From Xanthobacter aminoxidans (lineage in GTDB: Bacteria > Pseudomonadota > Alphaproteobacteria > Rhizobiales > Xanthobacteraceae), in contig NZ_JAMJXC010000003.1 in NCBI RefSeq assembly GCF_023571765.1, positions 124,001 through 188,000 of the forward strand: a stretch of DNA of 64,000 nt, written 5' to 3'. Made by a program: the position numbers and the translations under genes. Each line of letters begins with the position of its first letter. The stretch's first letter is position 1. This document shows positions 31,483 through 39,933 of this stretch, in pieces. The notes beneath the pieces are model-generated. The model had not been told where the DNA came from. It ran no database searches and was given only the letters and a program-made list of their open reading frames with translations.

Positions 31483-31749
31483 ATGCGTAAGTCGATCCTC
31501 TCCCTCGCCGTCCTCGCCTCTGCTCTGGCCCTCGGCACTGCCGCCTTCGCGGACGAGACCGAGACCGCCGTGAACCGCGAGAGCGTGCGCGTCGCCGCCG
31601 GCATCACCCACACCGATCCCGCGCCGCTCGGTTATGGTGCGGATACCGGGGTGCACCACGGCTTTGCCGGGGCGCAGCCCGAGCACACCCTCTCCGATGC
31701 CGACCGCGCGCTGTTCAAGCTCGGTGATCGCGGCCTCGGCAACAGCTGA
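31483..31749 (+). CDS. Small secreted protein, unknown function
   Basis: 88-residue protein with a clear signal peptide (RKSILSLAVLASALALGTAAFA, cleavage near 23/24). The mature part is short and soluble, with no cysteines and no recognised domain. A GGAG ribosome site precedes the ATG. It is divergent from the sigF-nrsF operon and has its own SigF-type promoter. A role in the same stress response, for example in the periplasm, is inferred only from this. Confidence 0.75.
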   Translation: MRKSILSLAVLASALALGTAAFADETETAVNRESVRVAAGITHTDPAPLGYGADTGVHHGFAGAQPEHTLSDADRALFKLGDRGLGNS

Positions 31750-31760
31750 TCGGGCCTCAC

Positions 31761-31800
31761 AAAAGCCGGCCGCGGTGGTTCTCCATCGCGGCCGGCTTTT
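31761..31800. terminator. Strong bidirectional terminator
   Basis: Perfect 14-bp outer arms AAAAGCCGGCCGCG / CGCGGCCGGCTTTT extend inward by four more pairs to a TTCT loop. A-run and T-run on either side suit termination of both converging genes. Confidence 0.85.
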
Positions 31801-31815
31801 CGCGTTTCAGAGGGA

Positions 31816-33828
31816 TCAGCGGGCGACCGTGCTCGCCACATAGATCCGCCACCGCCCGTCCTCTTCCTCTGCCAGCCGATAGAGTGCGCTGGACGCAAAG
31901 GGATCGGGACTCCAGGCGCCATCCTGCGCGGTGACGACGATGGCGCCGCAGCCGAAGGTCCAGCGCAGGGTCGCCACGTCCTCCGCCGTTCCGGTGCCGG
32001 CAAAAACCCGGTCGAAGAGCATTGCCGCGTCCACACGCTTGGATGCGGAGAGGGGCGCGAAGGCGAGCGCCATCTCCTGCCCGCCGAAGCAGGAGCGGCG
32101 GCGCGAAAGGAGCGCCCATGACAGGTTGATGGGCCAAGGCGTCAGCTTCTCCAGCCGCGCCGGATTGCTGGCGATCCGCACCTCCGGCCCGACCGCCCGC
32201 CGCACTGCTCGCCACAGCGCCGGATCATCGGCGAAGACGGGGCCGTCCGCGCTCGGTTCGCCCGTGATGTTGCGGTGGGCGAGGGCGATTGTGTCCGGCA
32301 GTCCGAGGGCGACAAGAGCGAGGCCCGCGGCGAGAAGGGCGCGGCCCTCCCGAGCGCGCCGTGTCTGCATGGCCCAGAACAGCGCCATCGACAGCGCCGT
32401 GCCCGCGAAGGCTGCCAGCACCAGAACGGCGGGCAGCACCGCGCGCCAGCCCAGATCGTTGTTCTCCCCCGCCGTGCTTTGCAGGGTGGCGCTCACCGCC
32501 AGCGCCACGACGGCCAGCGCCGCCAGCGGGCGCGCGATCTGCCGGGCCGACCGACCGCCCATGCGCCCGGCGAACACCAACGCAAGCCCCGCGACGCCAG
32601 CGAAGAGGATGCCCGGAAATTCCACCGGCAGCAGCACCAGCCAGTAGGCGAGCGGATCGAGCACCGCGCGTGCCGCATCCGGCCATCCCGGCCCCAACAC
32701 GGGCAGCGGCGTGAGCTGGAGGGGAGTTCCACCGCCCCGCGTTGCCGCCGCATGGATTTGCGCCATCAGCAGTGGCGCGACGAGCGCCAGCGCCACCAGC
32801 GCCGCGCCGGCCAGCGCCGCGAGGAAGCGCAGGCGGCCCTTTGTGGGCCCGGAGAAGACCACAACCAGCGCCGCCGCCGTTCCAGCCAGCGCGAAGGTGA
32901 TGCCGCCCACCCACAGGGAGCTGCCAAAGGCCGCTGCTGCGGAGAGCCCGATCAGCCCCGCGAGCACCGCCCCTTGCCCGCCACCGGACCCCGCGCGCAA
33001 CCGCGCCATCAGCAGCACCGCGATCACGCAGGCCGTGGCGGACGCGACATGATGCGGGCTCCAGCTCGTCTGGTAGAGGAGGCCAGCGAGACCCGACGCG
33101 GGTTCGAGCGCAAGATCCACCCGCGCCCCGCCGAAGAGCGCCGCCAATACCGGCCGCAGCGAGCCCGCCGATGCGGCGAGGAGCGCGAGGAGTGGGGCAG
33201 ATGAACCGGGGCGCAGGCGGAAGGCGAGCCCCGCGACGAGCGCGAGCGCCGCGAAGCCGGTGAACCAGGTGGCGGCCGCATCCGCCGCCCAGCCGTGCGC
33301 GCCGGAGAGGAGGGCGAGTTCCGCCGCGCCGAAGTGCCAAAGATAATAATAGGCCACCGTCCCCGCCGCGCCGCCCGCCCCGAACACGGGATTGGCGGGC
33401 GGAATGGTGCCGTTCTGCGCGATCTCGTCGATGAGGATGATCTTGGCGTGGTCGTAGATGGGGGAGGCGAGCGCGATGGCGCCATCCGGCATCATCTTCG
33501 GCAGCACGCCCAGCATCGGCACCAGCGCTAGAAGCCCGGCGACCACGAGCGCGAGGAGCGGAAAGCGACCACCGGCCGGCGCGCGCGGAAGGGCGAGCGC
33601 GCACAGGCTTACCAGCGCCGCCGATCCGATGATGACGACCGGCGAGAGGCCGAACAGATGGGCCACGGCGAGAGCCGCCGGCGTCTGCGTGGCCCATCCG
33701 AGCGCAGGCGCCAACGCCAGCGCCGCCGTCCGGCCTTGCCCCAGTCCGCGCGCCAGAAACCAGCCGGGTATTCCCCACAGGACGAGCGCCAGCGGAAGGC
33801 ACAGGAGAAGGCTCGGGAGGGACACCAT
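31816..33828 (-). CDS. Large polytopic membrane protein, possible GT-C-like
   Basis: 670-residue protein, very rich in Ala/Leu/Gly, with more than twelve hydrophobic helices and a soluble C-terminal part of about 120 residues. The loop after the early helices (YDHAKIILIDEIAQNGTIPPANP, then YYYLWHFGAAELA) resembles loops of lipid-linked GT-C glycosyltransferases, but no family is recognised with confidence. It stands apart from envelope gene clusters. The C-terminal part contains two conserved-looking cysteines. Function not assigned. Confidence 0.65.
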   Translation of the reverse strand: MVSLPSLLLCLPLALVLWGIPGWFLARGLGQGRTAALALAPALGWATQTPAALAVAHLFGLSPVVIIGSAALVSLCALALPRAPAGGRFPLLALVVAGLLALVPMLGVLPKMMPDGAIALASPIYDHAKIILIDEIAQNGTIPPANPVFGAGGAAGTVAYYYLWHFGAAELALLSGAHGWAADAAATWFTGFAALALVAGLAFRLRPGSSAPLLALLAASAGSLRPVLAALFGGARVDLALEPASGLAGLLYQTSWSPHHVASATACVIAVLLMARLRAGSGGGQGAVLAGLIGLSAAAAFGSSLWVGGITFALAGTAAALVVVFSGPTKGRLRFLAALAGAALVALALVAPLLMAQIHAAATRGGGTPLQLTPLPVLGPGWPDAARAVLDPLAYWLVLLPVEFPGILFAGVAGLALVFAGRMGGRSARQIARPLAALAVVALAVSATLQSTAGENNDLGWRAVLPAVLVLAAFAGTALSMALFWAMQTRRAREGRALLAAGLALVALGLPDTIALAHRNITGEPSADGPVFADDPALWRAVRRAVGPEVRIASNPARLEKLTPWPINLSWALLSRRRSCFGGQEMALAFAPLSASKRVDAAMLFDRVFAGTGTAEDVATLRWTFGCGAIVVTAQDGAWSPDPFASSALYRLAEEEDGRWRIYVASTVAR

Positions 33829-33847
33829 CAGCGGGCGGCGCCGGCCG

Positions 33848-34639
33848 TCACAGGCCGGCGAACCAGTTGAAGCCCTGCTTCTCCCAGAAGCCGAGGGGGT
33901 AGGTGTTGGTCACCTCGATGGCGCGGATCCATTTGGGATTCTTGAAGCCGAGCTTCACCGCCGTGCGCAGCCGCATGGGTGCGCCGAACGGGTCCGTGAT
34001 GGGCTCGCCCGCATAGTGCGTGGCGAGGATCGTCTGCGGGTGGAGCGCCGAGGCCATGTCGATGCTCTCCATGTAATCGTCATTGCCGTAGAAGGCGATG
34101 TACTTCGCCGTGAGGTCCGCGCCGATGCGGGTGAGAAAGTCCCTGAGGTTCGGGCCGGACCACTGGCCGATATAGTCCCAGCCTTCCACGCAGATGTGGC
34201 GGATGATCACTTCCTGCTGCGGCAGGGCATTGACGCGGTCCAGCGTCCACGGCCGTTTGTCCTTGACGAGGCCGGAGAGTTCCAGCTGCCAGGTGGAGAG
34301 GTCCACCGGCTTCACCTCGTCGATCTCGTAATAGGCGTTGAAGCGCGGCGGCTTCACCACGAGGTCACGGGAATAGGTGGGGGCGAGCCGCTTCGGGTCG
34401 AACAGGGCCGCCTGCACGCCGTCGTTGAAGTCGGAGACGGTTCGAAGAACCCCTTGAACCTCTTCGCGATTGGAGATGTCGCAGCCGGCGAGGAGCGACA
34501 TTGCGCCCAGACTCAGCGAACCGCGCAGCAATTTGCGGCGGTCGATGCGCTCGAGGAGGGCACGGTTCTCGACCATGAGGCTCTGGTCGGGCCGCGTGAT
34601 GGAGGCCCGGTTTGGCCGGAAGAAGGAGCGGAGGGACAT
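33848..34639 (-). CDS. Molybdopterin-dependent oxidoreductase (sulfite oxidase/MsrP fold)
   Basis: 263-residue protein of the oxidoreductase molybdopterin-binding family. The N-terminus has a twin-arginine signal (RRKLLRGSLSLGAMSLLAGC), so it folds with cofactor before Tat export; the Cys could be a lipobox. The active-site Cys ligand of Mo is seen in RHICVEGWDYIGQW. It is shorter than typical MsrP. The cytochrome b gene just upstream probably supplies or takes electrons. The natural substrate is unknown. Confidence 0.85.
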   Translation of the reverse strand: MSLRSFFRPNRASITRPDQSLMVENRALLERIDRRKLLRGSLSLGAMSLLAGCDISNREEVQGVLRTVSDFNDGVQAALFDPKRLAPTYSRDLVVKPPRFNAYYEIDEVKPVDLSTWQLELSGLVKDKRPWTLDRVNALPQQEVIIRHICVEGWDYIGQWSGPNLRDFLTRIGADLTAKYIAFYGNDDYMESIDMASALHPQTILATHYAGEPITDPFGAPMRLRTAVKLGFKNPKWIRAIEVTNTYPLGFWEKQGFNWFAGL

Positions 34640-34653
34640 GGGCTTGCCTCAGG

Positions 34654-35325
34654 TCAGCGCGAGGGATCGGGCGCGGGCGCGCCATCGGCGGGGAGGGTGT
34701 CGGGATCGGGCAGGCGAGGGCCGCCGGTGAACATGGCGAAGAGCGTCTTCGGCACCAACAGCGCCAGGGCCACGTGCACCACCATGAACAGCACGATGGC
34801 CGCCATGCCGAGGAAGTGGATCAGCCGCGCCGACTGGAAGCCGCCGAACATCGAGACGAGCCCGGAAAACTGCACCGGCTTCCAGATGGCGAGGCCGGAG
34901 GCCACCTGCACCACGATGATGGTGATGACGCCCACATAGAGCAGCTTCTGCACCGCGTTGTAGTGAGTGAGATCCTGGTGCTTCAGCCGAAAGGTCAAGG
35001 CGGCGACGGCCTCGGCGATCACCTCGCGGGGGCGGATGGGGAAGAGCAGGCGGGCAAAGCGGCCGGTGGCGATGCCGTAGGCGAGATAGGCGAGGCCGTT
35101 CAGCACCAGCACCCACATGCCGAAGAAGTGCCATTGCAAGGCGTGCTGCGCCCACACGCCGAGCACGATCGCCTGCGGGAAGTGCAGGAAGCCGAAGATC
35201 ACCTCGTCATTGTAGATCTTCCAGCCGCTGCCGATCATGACGATCATGGCGATGGCGTTGGTCCAGTGCATGATCCGCAAGGCAAGCGGATGCATGCGTC
35301 TTGATGTGTGTTCTTTCATGTGCAT
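34654..35325 (-). CDS. Cytochrome b (b561/hydrogenase b-type family)
   Basis: 223-residue membrane cytochrome with four predicted helices and histidines placed as haem b ligands (RIMHWTNAIA, WHFFGMW, RLIHFLGM, VVHVALALL). It belongs to the cytochrome b/b6-like family used as membrane partner of periplasmic oxidoreductases. It is followed 14 bases later by the molybdoenzyme gene, so the two form an operon linking quinol to the periplasm. ATG at 35325; an in-frame ATG at 35319 is also possible. Confidence 0.85.
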   Translation of the reverse strand: MHMKEHTSRRMHPLALRIMHWTNAIAMIVMIGSGWKIYNDEVIFGFLHFPQAIVLGVWAQHALQWHFFGMWVLVLNGLAYLAYGIATGRFARLLFPIRPREVIAEAVAALTFRLKHQDLTHYNAVQKLLYVGVITIIVVQVASGLAIWKPVQFSGLVSMFGGFQSARLIHFLGMAAIVLFMVVHVALALLVPKTLFAMFTGGPRLPDPDTLPADGAPAPDPSR

Positions 35326-35386
35326 CGCTTTCGTTCCGGATTTTGCGTATTTATTTTTGTATCTTGTAATAAATATTGACCGAGAT

Positions 35387-35411
35387 TCGTATATGACGAT
35401 GTATATCGTCA
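35387..35411. promoter_or_regulatory. Operator-like inverted repeat, divergent AT-rich spacer
   Basis: TGACGAT (35394-35400), four bases, ATCGTCA (35405-35411): a perfect 7-bp inverted repeat. An overlapping TCGT-N5-ACGA repeat lies at 35387-35399. It sits in the AT-rich 110-base gap between the cytochrome b gene and the PRC-barrel gene and could control both. No cognate regulator is adjacent. Confidence 0.5.
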
Positions 35412-35435
35412 GATAAAAACTCTTGGAGTCTTTGC

Positions 35436-35906
35436 ATGAACCCCATTCGTCCTGTTCTGGCGCTCGCCCTCGTCCTCGGTGCGACCGGCATCGGCGCGCC
35501 GGCCTTCGCGGGCGGTCCGCCCCACGCCAACACCCAGACCGCGCCGGGGGACGATGACCTCACCCCCGCCGAGCGGATGGCCGAGCGCTTTCCCCAGAAG
35601 GTGCGGGTGGGCGATCTCGTGGGCCTGCCGTTGCTCGATTTCGACGACCGCACGCTGGGGTTCGTCACCGAGGTGGCGCGCACGCCCGAGGGCGGCATCG
35701 TGCTCGTGGTGCCGGTGGGCGGCTGGTTCGGCCATGGCGGCCGGCCGGTGCCGGTGCCCCTTGAGACGGTGGCGATCCTCGGCCGGCAGATCGCGCTTCT
35801 GGACATCCCCCGCGACGACCTGCCGAAGCTCGTGTCCTGGACGCCTGCTGCCGGCCAGAGCGTGCCGCCAGACGACATCATCCGCATCGCCATCACCCGG
35901 CGCTGA
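35436..35906 (+). CDS. Secreted PRC-barrel protein
   Basis: 156 residues with a signal peptide (PVLALALVLGATGIGAPAFA, cleavage near residue 25) and a PRC-barrel-like beta domain (about 55-125; KVRVGDLVGLPLLDFDDRTLGFVTEV). PRC-barrels mediate protein or RNA contacts; in a secreted protein the role is unclear. It is divergent from the molybdoenzyme operon with a shared operator-like palindrome, so it may serve the same process. Confidence 0.75.
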   Translation: MNPIRPVLALALVLGATGIGAPAFAGGPPHANTQTAPGDDDLTPAERMAERFPQKVRVGDLVGLPLLDFDDRTLGFVTEVARTPEGGIVLVVPVGGWFGHGGRPVPVPLETVAILGRQIALLDIPRDDLPKLVSWTPAAGQSVPPDDIIRIAITRR

Positions 35907-35911
35907 TTGGG

Positions 35912-35939
35912 AAGGGGCGCGGTCATGGCCGCGCCCTTT
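35912..35939. terminator. Bidirectional terminator, PRC-barrel/mtnK
   Basis: Hairpin AAGGGGCGCGG / CCGCGCCCTTT with a six-base loop, between the converging PRC-barrel and mtnK genes and overlapping the mtnK 3' end. T-run on both sides. Confidence 0.6.
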
Positions 35940-37185
35940 GCGTTTCCGCCAGCAGGTTCGCCGCCTCGATGGACGGGATCTGCCGCCGGTTCAGCGCCAA
36001 ATGCCGGCCGAAGGCGAGGGCGCGGCGCTCCAGCCGCGCGCGCAGGCCGATGTCCGTGATGGTCTCGAACTCGGCGATATGGGCAAGGCCCAGAATGCGG
36101 CGGCTGATTTCCATGCCGGCAAAGCCCAGTGCATCCTGCCAGACGGAAGCCAGATGGGTCGCAAGCGCCACCTTCGCGCCGGCCTCGTCCCCCTGAGCAT
36201 CGAACAGGTCGGAGCCGCCGAGGATGCCGGTGCGCTCGTGCGTCCAGAGGCGGGAGAATTCCGCCTCGAAGGTCCGCCACAGGATGCCGGCGGTGGCCAG
36301 CAGGAATTCGCAATAGGCGCCAGCCGCCCGCGCATCGGCGCGGTGGCCCTCCTGCGCGAAGGCGGCCATCCAGAGGTTGGCGAGGCACACGCCCACATCG
36401 AAGCCCATGGGGCCGTAGAGGGCGAACTCGGCGTCGATCACCCGCGTGTCGGTGGGCGTCGCCATCACCGATCCGGTGTGCAGGTCGCCGTGCAGCAGGG
36501 TCTCGGCGCAGGTCGCAAAGCGCGCCTTCATCTCCACAGCCGCGAGCTTCAACGGGCGGTCGGCGCGGAAGGCGCTCGCTATGTCGTCGAGCCCCGGCGT
36601 GTGCCGGTTGAGGGGGGCGGCTTTGAACGGGTCGGAGAAGACCAGTTCCTCGGTAATGCCGGCGAGTTCCGCATTGCCCGCGAACAGGGCGAGGTCGGCC
36701 TTGCGCGCCGTCGTGGGCATGGACCAGTCCGAGCCCCGGAAGAGCGTGCGGGCGAGGTAGAGCCCGAGGTGGGTGCCGAGCAGAGGCAGTTCCTCCCCCG
36801 CCATGAAGGCGCGGCGGGCCACCTTGTGCGGGGTCAGGTGCTCCATGGCGAGCATTGCCTGGGCGGGATCGAAGAAGAGGAGTTCCGGCGTCCGGCCGGG
36901 ATCGCGCGCGCCAAGACGCGACAGCGCTTCATGCTCGAAGAAGGCGCGGTCGAGGGACATAGGCCAGCTCTCGCCCACCACGCGGGCATAGGGCAGCGCC
37001 TGCTTCACCACGACGGAGCCCTTCAGCCCCTCGACGATGAAGACGAGGTTCAGGTTGCCGTCCCCCACTTCCCGCACCTGCCAGGCCTCGGCCGGGCCGA
37101 GCCGGTCCAGAAGCTCCGGCCGTCCGCCGAGGCGGCGCGGCAGGCTCGATGCGTCGAGGGCGAGATAGGCGGTGCGGTCGAGCAT
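35923..37185 (-). CDS. mtnK: S-methyl-5-thioribose kinase
   Basis: Phosphorylates the 1-position of 5-methylthioribose, and in some bacteria 5-deoxyribose, during salvage of methylthioadenosine or 5'-deoxyadenosine. The 420-residue product has an aminoglycoside-kinase-like fold with GDGNLNLVF, the invariant VVVKQALPY lysine strand, and the catalytic LLHGDLHTGSV. The ATG at 37185 (MLDRTAYLALD) matches the family start. It is the last gene of a five-gene operon. No mtnA or other methionine-salvage gene is adjacent in this window. Confidence 0.9.
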   Translation of the reverse strand: MLDRTAYLALDASSLPRRLGGRPELLDRLGPAEAWQVREVGDGNLNLVFIVEGLKGSVVVKQALPYARVVGESWPMSLDRAFFEHEALSRLGARDPGRTPELLFFDPAQAMLAMEHLTPHKVARRAFMAGEELPLLGTHLGLYLARTLFRGSDWSMPTTARKADLALFAGNAELAGITEELVFSDPFKAAPLNRHTPGLDDIASAFRADRPLKLAAVEMKARFATCAETLLHGDLHTGSVMATPTDTRVIDAEFALYGPMGFDVGVCLANLWMAAFAQEGHRADARAAGAYCEFLLATAGILWRTFEAEFSRLWTHERTGILGGSDLFDAQGDEAGAKVALATHLASVWQDALGFAGMEISRRILGLAHIAEFETITDIGLRARLERRALAFGRHLALNRRQIPSIEAANLLAETQRARP

Positions 37186-37198
37186 CGGGGCCGGCCTC

Positions 37199-38089
37199 TC
37201 AGCGGGGGTGAACGGTTTGGGCGCAGTGCGCCATCCAGGCGGCGGCGAAGCCGGCGGCGAGGGCGATGGAGCGGGAGGCGCCGTTGTGGTCGCCCTTCTC
37301 GAAGTCGCCATGTACCCGCCCGAGCTGGTTGGTGACGTGGGCGAGGCACAGCACCGGCTTGGCCTGCGCATGGGCGAAGGCGTAGAGCGCGGCCGCCTCC
37401 ATCTCCACCGCCAGCAGGCCCTCGGCCTTGCGGCGGGAGATGGCCGCCTCGGTCTCGCGGAAGGGGGCGTCGGTGGTCCAGGTGGCGCCGGTCAGCACCG
37501 GTCCCACCGCCTCGCTACAGGCGGCGCGGGCGATGGTGATCACCTCCGGGTTCGCCGGGGCGAAGGGCGCGGGCGGCAGATAGTGGTAGCTCGTGCCCTC
37601 GTCGCGCAGCGCCCGGTCGATGATGATGTGGTAGGAGGGCGGCGCGTGCTCGGCGATCTGCCCGGCGGAGGCCACCGAGATCAAAAGCTCGCAGCCGCAG
37701 ACGAACGCCTGCTCCGCCACCAGCACGGAGAAGGACGCCCCCACCGCATAGCCGACGATGCCGAAGGAGAGGCCCTCCGCCTCCCACGTCCACATGTCCG
37801 TGTGGTAACAGGCCCAGTAGGGCGAGCGGACGGCGCCGAAATGCGCGCGCACATAGTCCACCATGTCGCCGTCGGGATCGAGCAGCACCACGCGCGGCAC
37901 CGGGCCGGCGTCGAGCCCTTTCTGGCGGCGCGCCTCGCGCATCATGTTCTCGGGCCGGAACACCGATGGCGCGCGATGGTCCGCCCGCTCGATCAGCGGC
38001 AGGAAACCGGAGGGCAGAAAGCCGGAGGGTACAGGCACGGCGCGCATGCGCGAGATGTCGTCGGCTTCGTCGAGAGGCTGCAGCAGCAT
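37199..38089 (-). CDS. Nucleoside phosphorylase family protein
   Basis: About 296 residues. The C-terminal part has the PNP/UDP-family pattern, with VEMEAAALYAFA near residue 231 and a glycine-rich core (GIVGYAVGASFSVLVAEQ, ISVASAGQI). It would cleave or phosphorolyse a nucleoside. The N-terminal 60 residues are less typical. Position between a GT2 gene and mtnK suggests a methylthio- or deoxyadenosine-type substrate, but this is inference. Start is ATG at 38089; a GTG at 38098 is in frame. Confidence 0.8.
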   Translation of the reverse strand: MLLQPLDEADDISRMRAVPVPSGFLPSGFLPLIERADHRAPSVFRPENMMREARRQKGLDAGPVPRVVLLDPDGDMVDYVRAHFGAVRSPYWACYHTDMWTWEAEGLSFGIVGYAVGASFSVLVAEQAFVCGCELLISVASAGQIAEHAPPSYHIIIDRALRDEGTSYHYLPPAPFAPANPEVITIARAACSEAVGPVLTGATWTTDAPFRETEAAISRRKAEGLLAVEMEAAALYAFAHAQAKPVLCLAHVTNQLGRVHGDFEKGDHNGASRSIALAAGFAAAWMAHCAQTVHPR

Positions 38090-38098
38090 GGCGATCAC

Positions 38099-38827
38099 TC
38101 ACATCTTGTTCGGCGCGACGGCGGGCGCGGCGTTTTGGGTCGCGACCCGCAGGAAGGTGGAGACGATGCGGGTGCCGGCGGTCAGGGTGGTGGAGAGGTT
38201 GCCGGCGACCTTGGAGACGCCGCCTCTGCGGCGGCGGTAGGCGACGGGAATCTCGACGATGGCGAGCCCGGCGCGGGCGGCGCGCATCTGCATCTCGATG
38301 TTCCAGCCGTAGGTCAGTTCCCGCATGCCGAGCCCGACCAGCGCGTCGCGGCGGATGGCGCGGAAGGTGCACATGTCCGAATAGGCGACGCCGTAGAGCG
38401 CGCGGATGCCGAGGCCCGCCGCGCGCCCCGCCGCCACCTGATGCCAGGCCATGGCGCCGGGCTCGCGCACGCCGCGGGTGCGGGAGGCAATGGCGAAGTC
38501 GGCCTTGCCCTCGGCGAGCGGCCTGAGCAGCGCGGGAAGGAAAGCCGGATCATCCGCGCCGTCCGCATCCATGAAGGCGATGATGTCGGCGTCGCGGGCC
38601 TCGCACACGCCTTCGAGGCAGGCGCGGCCGAAGCCGCGGCCGGAAGCGAGCACGGTGGCCCCTGCCGCCGCCGCGATTTCCTGCGTGCCGTCGGTGGAGC
38701 CGCCATCGGCGACCACCACGAGATCAACGACGCCGGTGGGAATCTCCGCGAGCGTCGCGGCGATGGCCTCGGCCTCGTTCAGCGTCGGGATGACGAGGGC
38801 GACCCTCGGAGCGCCTGCGCGGGCCAT
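38099..38827 (-). CDS. Family 2 glycosyltransferase (DPM1-like)
   Basis: 242-residue GT-A fold glycosyltransferase. It has VALVIPTLNEAEAIAATL, the VVVADGGSTDGT nucleotide-binding strand, FMDADGADDP as the metal site and YGWNIEMQMRAARAG at the C-terminal side. It resembles dolichol-phosphate-mannose synthase-like enzymes without membrane helices. The acceptor is unknown. Its ATG directly abuts the stop of the radical SAM gene, and it is followed at once by the nucleoside phosphorylase. Confidence 0.87.
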   Translation of the reverse strand: MARAGAPRVALVIPTLNEAEAIAATLAEIPTGVVDLVVVADGGSTDGTQEIAAAAGATVLASGRGFGRACLEGVCEARDADIIAFMDADGADDPAFLPALLRPLAEGKADFAIASRTRGVREPGAMAWHQVAAGRAAGLGIRALYGVAYSDMCTFRAIRRDALVGLGMRELTYGWNIEMQMRAARAGLAIVEIPVAYRRRRGGVSKVAGNLSTTLTAGTRIVSTFLRVATQNAAPAVAPNKM

Positions 38828-39895
38828 CTACAGGCTCCAGCGCAGGCCGCAATTGGCACAGGCGGCCGGCGGCGTTTCGGAGAGGAGGCCGGCGCGGAAC
38901 GCCTTGTAGGCGTCGCCGTGCCAGATGTCGGACAGGGACTGGGATGTCGCGTCGCCCAGCGTGTAATTCTCGTAGCCGCGCTGGGAAAAGGGCGCGATGC
39001 AGCAGGGCAGGGCGCGCCCGTTGGCGGCGAAGTACATCACGGTCCACGGCCGCCGGCACATGGACCAGGGCGAGCCCTCCTCCGGCCGTTTCAGGCTCAT
39101 GCCCGGCTCGGAGGCCGCGCCGGAGGCGGAGAAGACCATCCCCAGCTCCGCCGCCACCCGCGCCGCCTCGGCGATATAGGCGGCTTCATCGGTGTTGATC
39201 TGCTCGTAGAGCGCCTGATCCGGGCGGGCGCGGCCGATGGCTTCCTGTTCGAAGAAGACGAGGCGTTGGAGATAGACTTCCCGCACCCCCAGCTCCGCCG
39301 CCACGCGGACGAAGTCCGGTAGTTCGGAGATGGTCTCCTTGAGGCCCGTCAGCCAGGCGGAGACGCGGGGATTGGTGTGGCCCTCGCGCTCCTGAAGGTC
39401 GCGGAAGGCGCGGACGTTCTTCAGGATGCGGTCGAAATAGTTCTTGCCGCGGATGGCGCGGTAGGAATGGGCGTTGGCGGCATCGAGGGAAACGCGCAGT
39501 TCGTCGAGGCCGGCGGCGATCATGGCGCGGCCGTTCTTCTCGGTCAGCACCGTGCCGTTGGTGTTGAACAGCACATAGGTGCCGCGATCCTTGAGGTAGC
39601 GGACCATGCGGTCGAGGTCGGGCACCAGCATGGGCTCGCCGACGCCGTGCAGCACGCAGCGTTCGAGATCGGGGATCTGGTCCACGATGGAGGTGAACAG
39701 CTCCCAGCTCATGTCCGCCGGCGGCTCAAGCTCCTCATAGGTGCGCGGGCAGGTGGTGCAGAGCAGGTTGCAGCGGTTCGTGGTCTCCAGATAGAGGCAC
39801 ACCGGCTTTCGGACCGGCACGCTGGTGCGGTCCGTTTCCGCCCGCTCGAAATAGCGGCGGGAGACGGCGGGCGCGCCGGGGGTGAGAGCGTTCAT
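38828..39895 (-). CDS. Radical SAM/SPASM domain protein
   Basis: 355-residue radical SAM enzyme. The cluster motif is CNLLCTTC (CxxxCxxC, about residues 42-49), followed by the GVGEPML glycine-rich SAM site. A C-terminal SPASM-like region has cysteines in SMCRRPW, LPCCIAPF and AACANCGLRW for an auxiliary cluster. Such proteins modify peptides or small molecules; no precursor peptide gene is visible. The ATG at 39895 is preferred over a TTG at 39901. It is second in the five-gene operon. Confidence 0.88.
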   Translation of the reverse strand: MNALTPGAPAVSRRYFERAETDRTSVPVRKPVCLYLETTNRCNLLCTTCPRTYEELEPPADMSWELFTSIVDQIPDLERCVLHGVGEPMLVPDLDRMVRYLKDRGTYVLFNTNGTVLTEKNGRAMIAAGLDELRVSLDAANAHSYRAIRGKNYFDRILKNVRAFRDLQEREGHTNPRVSAWLTGLKETISELPDFVRVAAELGVREVYLQRLVFFEQEAIGRARPDQALYEQINTDEAAYIAEAARVAAELGMVFSASGAASEPGMSLKRPEEGSPWSMCRRPWTVMYFAANGRALPCCIAPFSQRGYENYTLGDATSQSLSDIWHGDAYKAFRAGLLSETPPAACANCGLRWSL

Positions 39896-39933
39896 CGTCA
39901 AGATCCGTTGCTGGAAGGGGGAGGCGGCCGCGA

